A DNA stretch of 64,000 nucleotides from Eucalyptus grandis (lineage: Eukaryota; Streptophyta; Magnoliopsida; Myrtales; Myrtaceae), in assembly GCF_016545825.1 (NCBI RefSeq), contig NC_052612.1, positions 372,001 through 436,000 on the forward strand. The letters run 5' to 3'. The notes under the pieces are model-generated. The model was not told the origin of the DNA. It was given only the letters and a program-made list of their open reading frames with translations, and did no database searches. Shown in pieces: positions 57,343-64,000 of the stretch (its first letter is position 1; every line of letters begins with the position of its first letter). A program made the translations under genes and the position numbers.

Positions 57343-60300
57343 TGTCACGCCCCGATCCTCGACGTGTGCACATCCTTCTACTTGGTCGATTTTAGAATGC
57401 AATATCCCAGGACTATGTATCGCCGACCCTTTCTTTTTATTAAGCACATGCAGAAGCAGTTATAAATCCCCAGACAATAAAACAATGGGATAGGAAAGTA
57501 GGCCATATTTTTCATATTGAAATTCATAACCACACTTTCATTAACAGCACAACTCATAGCATATTTACAATACTATTCACAACATACTTGTCTCACACCT
57601 ATGTATGCTAAGACAAGGTTCACAAAAGGGATGGGATCTCAATCCACATCCGGGTTATATTCAAAATCCCTCCTTGGGTCATCAACTTCTTCAAAAGTCT
57701 TTCTCCCCTTCAGGTTCCTCTTCCTTAGCTTCTCCTCAGGGTCCTGAAGTGGTTATTCAATAACCAATGAGACCACGTCTCAGCGAGTCCTACCTCCTAC
57801 GACTCGATTAGTAAACTAATACACAATACGGTTGCCTAAGCACAACACGAGTCAGAGGACTTACCTTGGCCTCAGTTCCAACCTGCAATTCAAGGTTAAA
57901 CACAGATATTCAAACAATTCACGACATTCGATCAAGCACTGGTCAATCGACTAAGTCGATTACATGTCAGCCAGACCCTTTCTAGGTCATTCCCACTCAT
58001 ACCACGATTTCCCAGTGGTGTACTCATTCACCAAATCACATGTGTTTCTCGGGCGTCGTTTTCGCCAATGACATACCGATCACCGACACCGTGCGTTCTT
58101 TAAGGCGCCGTTTTCACCAGTGATATCCTCGATCACCGAACCACGTGTCCTTTCAAGGGCGCCGTTTTCGCCAAGGTGACATCGGCTATAGACAACATCG
58201 TGAGTTCTTTAAGGCGCCGTTTTCACCAGTGATATTCCCATAACCACCGAACCACGTTTGTCTATAAGTCATTTACGTGCGTTCTTTAAGGCGCCGTTTT
58301 CACCAGTGATACTTCCAATCACCGAACCACGTATGTCCAATAACATCGTACCTAATTGGTCTCAACCAATAATGTTCACAGTTAGCTCTCACCATTCTCC
58401 CTACTATATAGCCCATCAACGTACTGGCGCTATATACCCATGCTTGGCCATTACCAATCAAATATTCAATAACAAACAATTTAAGACAATTCCTAAAATT
58501 CCACAATAAATTCAATTCCACACAACGTAGAGCTCAAATAAATAAACGAACTGCACCACGACAATCAGCACGAAATTCCGGTCACCGGCCATCTCGGTTG
58601 AATTTCCGGAAAAATAAATAAATAATTAATTAATTTCGAAAATAAATAAATAAATATTAAAAATCCAATTTAGGCCCATATTGCCTTATTGGAGCCCGAA
58701 ACGGGTCGGGAAAAATCCCGAGATGCATTCAATAAATAACCAAACCTTTGTACTTGCTAATAGCTAGGTCTAACCACCTATCATGCATCATTAAGTCACT
58801 AAATTAATTGTTCTAACCTAATCTAACCACCTAAGTGCATGTAATTAAATCTAACCAACCCTAAGGCATAATTAGCAAACTAATAAAGCATTATTGAGTA
58901 AAACTCACTTGGCAAAAGCGGAGACCGAATCACCGCGACGGCGACGCGACGGCAGCCGAAATCGGACTTTCGACAACACCGGCGGACTTAGACCGGGCCT
59001 TTAACTTGGGCCCAACAAATCTCAGCCAAACTAAGATTTATTACTGAAATGGGCCAAGCTTGACTGAAATAGCACTTGCTGGGCTTCTTGGGCCGCAGGA
59101 CTTCAAAGACTGGGCTGACTTGTGAAAATAATCAACTTGCTGGGCTGAGCTTGGGCCAAAACTTCTGCTGACTTGGCCTCAATGGGCTGCTGTTGGTGTA
59201 ATATTTGAATGGGCTTGAAGACTGCACTATGGCCCGAAATTACTGGCTTTACTGGGCCTGAGGATTGCTGGATTTCACGACCTGCTTCAATGGCTTCGCT
59301 TGCCACTGGACTGAAGGATTGCTGGACTGAAGCTTCGGTTTGGGCTGAGGACACGCGTGCAGCTGGTCGTGGGAGTATGCGGTCAATTGACCGATCGATG
59401 CTGCCCTCGGTGAACTGATTTGTGAATAAACGAAGGTGGAGCTGGCCACGTGAGGAACTTCGGGCGCTGAAGATGGAGAGGAAATTGGATTTGCTTCGTG
59501 GCAGGGCTTCGCTCGGTGGGGGATTTCCTCGGTCAATCTTCAATGGTTTTCAGCTGGACTTTGACCAGTGAAATCGACCGAAACATGGCAGAGATGGGGA
59601 GCGGCTTCGGTTGCTGGATTTGCGTGGGCGAGGACTTGGTTGAATCGGTGGTCTTCTGAGGGCGTTGGAGTTGACTGGCGGGCTGGCGTCGAGCTGAGGG
59701 CACACCACAGGGGAAGACTGAAGATGGGAGCTGCTCGTGGGCGCTGCTTCGCTGGCCTCGGTCTTCGTGAACTCCACGATATGCACGGGCTGAAGACATT
59801 GGACTCGGTGGAGCTGCTGCAGGGATCTTCGCTGGCGTTGCAAGGTCAACCGAATGGGAGAAACTCTGCTGCTATTGACGGAAGATCCACAGGACATGGA
59901 CAAGTGGCGAGGAGCAGCTTAAATTGAAGATCTCGTAGCTGGCGTGAGTGGAGTGTGTGTGGGCTTTCCTTTGATGCAAGCTGACCGAAGATTGAAGAAG
60001 CTGGATTCTTTTCTCTCTGCTGGTGCTGGCGTCGCACGAAGTAATCGGGAGAGAAGGGGGGTCGATTGAGCTTGAGAGAAATAAAAGAGATGGATAGGAA
60101 TGAGGGGTGAGGGCCCCTTATGCTTGATATTTTGCAAATATATTTCCAAAGATCATTATAGGCCATGTATAATTACTTGGTCTTCAATGATCAACATGAC
60201 CCCTCTTCTAGAAGCCAAAATGGTCCCAATGTTCTTTGCTAGGTGAAGTACACGAATTTGGGGGGGAGATGGCTTAAATTACACAACCATTCTCTCTTAA

Positions 60301-61235
60301 TTCCATCTCAATTTGATTCTCACAAATTCAATTGATCATTCATTGATCGTCCTAGCATTTTTCCTCATTCAAGAATCCACCAAAAATCCAAATTGATACC
60401 AATGTTGCACACCCCCATCTTAAGATTCGATTTTTAACTAAGGCGAACTAAATTTCAATTCCAATCTCTCCAAATTGAGGTCCAATTTTGATGTAGAAAA
60501 ATCCCAAGAAATTTTCTATAAATCTTCGACACACACAAGCTCAACCCAAAAGTCAAATTTCCCATTAATTTAGCCAATCTGAACTTCGGCCAAATTTCCA
60601 TGACATCCGAACCCAATTTCCGTAAAAAATCTCGGGACCTCCGAAAAATCTTCGAGGCTGAGTTGATGTTCCTAAAATAGCTTGTGACATCTTGAACTTT
60701 CGATTTCGAAATCCGACTCAAATCGACGGTTAATTTCACTCCGTGCTTTTAGTGTGACCTAGACTACCGAGTAGTTTTCAGAACTTTTAGGGCAATTGAC
60801 TCATGGTCGATTTTCTTCGAGCCACAATGAACCCACTCGACACATTGGCGACTCTCAATTGTCGTGAAAATCTCGAGGGCTCGACTACCAACACGGGGGT
60901 ACCAAAACGACGAAAATCAAATTAGTGCCGGTCGACGAGAATTTTCCAATTTAGTGGAGTCACCCACGATCAGCCACACATCTCAGTCGAACCGACCTAT
61001 CTCTGATCTCAATTTGATCTTTAACTGTGCAGTAATGACCTCTAAAGATGAACACGGTCGAGAAGCCGATTCCTAGTCGAATTCTCAAGTCTATTGCCTT
61101 AATATTCTTTAATGGCTTACCCAACTAGTCTAGTTATCTCGAGAGTGATCAGCTCTGAGAACAACCCTATAGACGCGTCAATGAAATGCCCGATTAATTT
61201 AATAGAAAACAATACTGAAAATTCTGGATGTCACA
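57343..61235 (-). mobile_element. 3.9-kb solo Gypsy LTR nested in the Copia-2 LTR
   Basis: Begins TGTCACGCCCCGATCC, ends CTGGATGTCACA and is flanked by perfect ATAGT duplications (57338-57342 and 61236-61240). In Copia-1 LTRs the corresponding site is uninterrupted (TTTATAGTGGTT). Both ends match the LTR family of 7320-10254 and Gypsy-2. It has no coding domain; frames at 59103-60166 lie in GC-rich LTR sequence. Given the exact duplication it is probably the youngest large insertion. Confidence 0.93.
58040..58335 (+). repeat. Degenerate tandem repeat inside the 3.9-kb solo LTR
   Basis: GTTCTTTAAGGCGCCGTTTT recurs at 58094, 58205 and 58281, and shorter GCGCCGTTTTCGCC variants lie between. Each copy is followed by CACCAGTGATA and an ACCGAACCACGT-like block. 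Unit length is uneven (about 50-110 bp). Confidence 0.8.
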
Positions 61236-61994
61236 ATAGTGGTTTGGCTTAATCCAAGCCTACGTCCACTCTTTTCGCACCGACACCCACCGGCATTTGG
61301 ATTTCACTATGAACAAAAGAGTTGTTACAAAAAAGCTCTTCCTTGATTCCACAGTGTAGAGACTCTACTACACCTCAAGGTCTCTCAAAGATATAGACTC
61401 TCTTTTGCGTACAAGATTTCGCTCAACAGTTTAATTGACAAAGAATAAGGAGCTTCAGACTTTGAAATTCTTCTATCGCACACCCACTCGATTAACTGGA
61501 ACGTCTTCCTTATATACTCCATTATGCCATCACACCCGTTGGCACTTACCAAAGGAATTCTTCCAATCTACCTGTTGGACAGAATCAATTAGGAAGATCT
61601 TCGAGCTATTTAAGGAACATGACGATAGCCCATCAATCCTGCTCACCCATACAATCAGGATCTAGGTTTCCATAAGTAGAACCTTCCAAGTATACTTCGC
61701 CAATCAACGGATCCATAATCCCTGAATCAATCTTGATTTGAATAATGAATTCCGGCATGCTATATCCAACCAAGAGATCTTCTCCAGTCGATAAAGTCAA
61801 ATCCTTAACGAAACATCCAGTTTTGGATAAGCTTTCTTCGACGGTCTAGAAACTGTCAATGAGGATTGACTTTGAGTCTTGAGTCTGGCAGTCCAAAGTC
61901 TTCAAACTTTGATGGAAGAGTCTGCAAGTCTTCAGACTAGATTGATGGAAACGTTTTGTCAGCTTCAAAACACTCAAGGAAGTTTTCTCCAACA
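61236..61994 (-). repeat. Copia-2 5' LTR, right piece
   Basis: Continues the LTR from GTGGTTTGGCTT after the target copy and ends TCTCCAACA. The two pieces together make about 934 bp, as expected from the 954-956-bp LTRs of Copia-1. Confidence 0.9.
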
Positions 61995-64000
61995 GTGACG
62001 ACTCCTAAATGAAATTAACTTACAAGTTAAAAATTCAGACCATAAACTCATGAATTGGTAGTTATGGGAGAGCTCGGCTAAGTCTAATACTTAGCGAGCC
62101 ATTAGCTTCCGCACGCAGACGAGCATAAGGGAGATCGAAAGAGAGGTCGCGACATCATCCCTCCTGGACAATCAATATGTAGAAAGAAATCCGGGCCAAT
62201 TTCCTAGCTGTTGTGTTCACATCATACCAAAATATAGAAAGTTCTCCTAACGTCTAATTGTCTAGATAATCCTTGCAAATTACACATTTGCCTTTGATCA
62301 AGAAGATATAATCATATCTTTATGTAGAAAACCAGATTCACTAGTGTCTTGAATCTCATGAAAATATTTGCTCCAAGAATTACACCTAGAAAACTTATCA
62401 TTAGGATCATTAAATACATAAAGGAATGTTTTCAATCTTCATAATCGATTTGGGAAATTTCCTCAACAGGCGGTACAATGTTCACTCTTGATGATACTCT
62501 TTAACGAGACCAGCTTTACCATGGTCCCTAGACATTCATTTGTCTGATATTGCTAACTCAATTGATTATAGAGATTGTGAAAGTTTTCAAATTTCTGTTT
62601 AGTTATTTGTTATTTTAATGCATGGAGCAAACTGCTTTTGCAATTGCTTAGAAGATATAACAAATTATCGATTAATATGGCGATTTTCTACTTATTGGTT
62701 AGGCACGCATCACTATAGCACGAGACGTTTGCATATGAAGATGCGGCTTTTTTTTTAAAAAAAAGGAGAAAAAAGGAAGAAAATCTAGTAAAAAAAAGGT
62801 CATTCTAGTTTTAATAAGATTGGGTATGAGTGTATCAAATCTTGACCCACTTAAAAAGACTCACTTTTTATTCCAAACCCGTGTCGATAAGAAACCAAAT
62901 GACTCGAATTTGGACCCCTCCCGTACTCTCAGCTAGGGCCTCAAAGAGGGTGGCCGACCTCGTATGGCCACCGGTGGTGACGTTGCTCAAATTCTGTTTC
63001 TATGTTGGACTTTGTAAACGAAGAGTTTATTCATTACATGGCCTATAGTCGATGCGAACCGACATCATCTGAGATATTAATTACGTGGGTCTCTTTGTGG
63101 AGTGCGACTTTTTGTCATCAATAATCCAAATAACTTTGATTTGTATGAAGTAATTCATATGTTTTACTTTTATAAAGGGGGCCAAAGATGATAATGGCTC
63201 ATACGCTTTGAAGACCACTACACGCTTCCCATGGGGGTTGGGCTTCCGTGCTGGTTAAATTCAGGACATGGATACGATCATCTGAAATGACACTTGATTT
63301 GACTTTTCATGCTAAACCATTGAGATTGGTGTGTTAAGTGCACTGCTTTTTGCCCAGAATCAACTCAAAACATTACGTTAATAAAAACCATTTTTATGCA
63401 GGCCGACGTACACAAATATCCGATTGCGACGGGGCAAGTAATGAACGAAAGAAAAGAACATCGCCGTGATTACCATCGCATCCACACATGATGATATTGG
63501 CGGAGAATTGGAATACTAGTTTGGGGATTATTTAGCTCGGTTTGTTTAATCGAGCATGGAGTGGGATTGAAAGACAGCGTACCCCATGGAGGGCGCATAG
63601 ACGAGCAGTGCCAGGACGTTGATGGCAATCAAGGCCCCAGCGGCCTGAACTGTGTCGCTGTCTCCGCAAGTGATATTCCCGAGGAGCACGCGGATCACGT
63701 TGAACATCGACAGAGTCAGGTAGACGCAGCCGAGGACCGAACTGGCCACCGACACCGTGATCATGAAGCTCCTCAATCCTTTCATCGGCAGCCCCCCCGG
63801 TTTGGGTTCGTGGTGGTCGTCGATCTCGGAGAGCTGCGTGGAGAGGTGCATCTTGAGGGCCGTGGCGACGATGCTCGAGAGCAGGAAGCACACGAAGGAA
63901 ACCACCTCGTCGAGCATAAGCAACATTCTCGTTGCCTGGCTAGTTTGGCACTCTTTCTGAGACACGAGGCTGTGGGGGTTGGCACTCACGAAGGATATCC
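61995..64000 (-). repeat. Right arm of the inverted duplication
   Basis: Reverse complement of 4824-6821, with its inner edge exactly at the Copia-2 LTR end. Net length differs by only about 8 bp over 2 kb. It contains the Tat-like LTR fragment (61996-62155), the non-coding flank and the third gene copy. Confidence 0.93.
63546..64000 (-). CDS. MEE60-like membrane protein, inverted copy, truncated by window edge
   Basis: The minus-strand frame runs from the window edge (codons for Ile-Ser-Phe-Val-Ser) to the stop at 63546, covering helices 2-4 and the end of helix 1. It is about 96% identical to copy 1 over 147 residues: I count six changes, four of them clustered in the charged loop between helices 2 and 3, plus Gly/Ala just before helix 2 and Leu/Val in helix 4. 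No stop or frameshift is visible. The N-terminus and promoter are outside the window. Confidence 0.8.
   Translation of the reverse strand, partial: ISFVSANPHSLVSQKECQTSQATRMLLMLDEVVSFVCFLLSSIVATALKMHLSTQLSEIDDHHEPKPGGLPMKGLRSFMITVSVASSVLGCVYLTLSMFNVIRVLLGNITCGDSDTVQAAGALIAINVLALLVYAPSMGYAVFQSHSMLD

Larger units (their letters stand above)
54295..61994 (-). mobile_element. Copia-2: SIRE-like element, 5' half, with nested solo LTR
   Basis: A relative of Copia-1 on the minus strand. The 5' LTR is in two pieces (57163-57342 and 61236-61994) split by a 3.9-kb solo LTR. The interior holds gag, a coiled coil, protease and the first part of integrase, then is cut at 54294 by Gypsy-3. RT, RNase H and 3' LTR are not in the window. 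The right LTR end (TCTCCAACA, 61994) abuts GTGAC and the inner edge of the inverted arm. Confidence 0.9.

Noticed and set aside
59103..60166. Several frames of 90-150 codons
   Set aside because: Located in GC-rich solo-LTR sequence with no domain.
31150..61235. CRISPR-like or other spaced-repeat system in the tandem arrays
   Set aside because: This is a plant genome and the arrays are contiguous tandem repeats inside LTRs, not repeats separated by unique spacers.

Overview
This is a nuclear plant-genome window, almost certainly from a dicot. It is dominated by nested LTR retrotransposons on the minus strand, with initiator-methionine-tRNA primer-binding sites, a chromodomain Gypsy element and SIRE-like Copia elements. 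The only credible host genes are three copies of one small membrane-protein gene resembling the MEE60 (maternal effect embryo arrest 60) family. I lean towards a woody dicot, possibly Myrtales, but only from a general impression of that gene family.

Layout. 1-4500 is gene-poor sequence with retroelement debris. 4511-5278 (+) is the first MEE60-like gene. From 4824 to about 6821 its exon and downstream sequence form the left arm of an inverted duplication. The right arm is 61995-64000 (-), where the gene copy runs off the window. A more divergent third copy lies at 46060-46860 (+).

Between the arms: a 2.9-kb solo Gypsy LTR (7320-10254); a degenerate 5.2-kb chromovirus (10653-15876); a tRNA-derived SINE with a perfect 12-bp target duplication (16731-16925); a 99-bp tandem repeat (17289-17685); a 9.6-kb SIRE-like Copia element (18682-28259) with an extra sense ORF between pol and its 3' LTR; an older retroelement gag split by a 10.3-kb Gypsy element (31544-41890), whose own 5' LTR holds a 745-bp solo LTR; small DNA-transposon-like elements near 29.5-30.2 kb and 43.1-44.7 kb; a second possible SINE near 45.1 kb; and the third MEE60-like gene.

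Right of a 100-N assembly gap (47720-47819) is the 5' half of another Gypsy element (to 54294). It is inserted into the integrase of a second SIRE-like Copia element (to 61994), whose 5' LTR is in turn split by a 3.9-kb solo LTR with a perfect 5-bp target duplication. That Copia LTR abuts the inner edge of the right arm.

Every retroelement ORF is broken by stops, frameshifts or lost catalytic residues, so none looks autonomous. I did not find a wholly new biological system. The most unusual items are the extra Copia ORF, the inverted gene duplication, the well-bounded SINE and the datable nesting chain, whose missing left part coincides with the gap.
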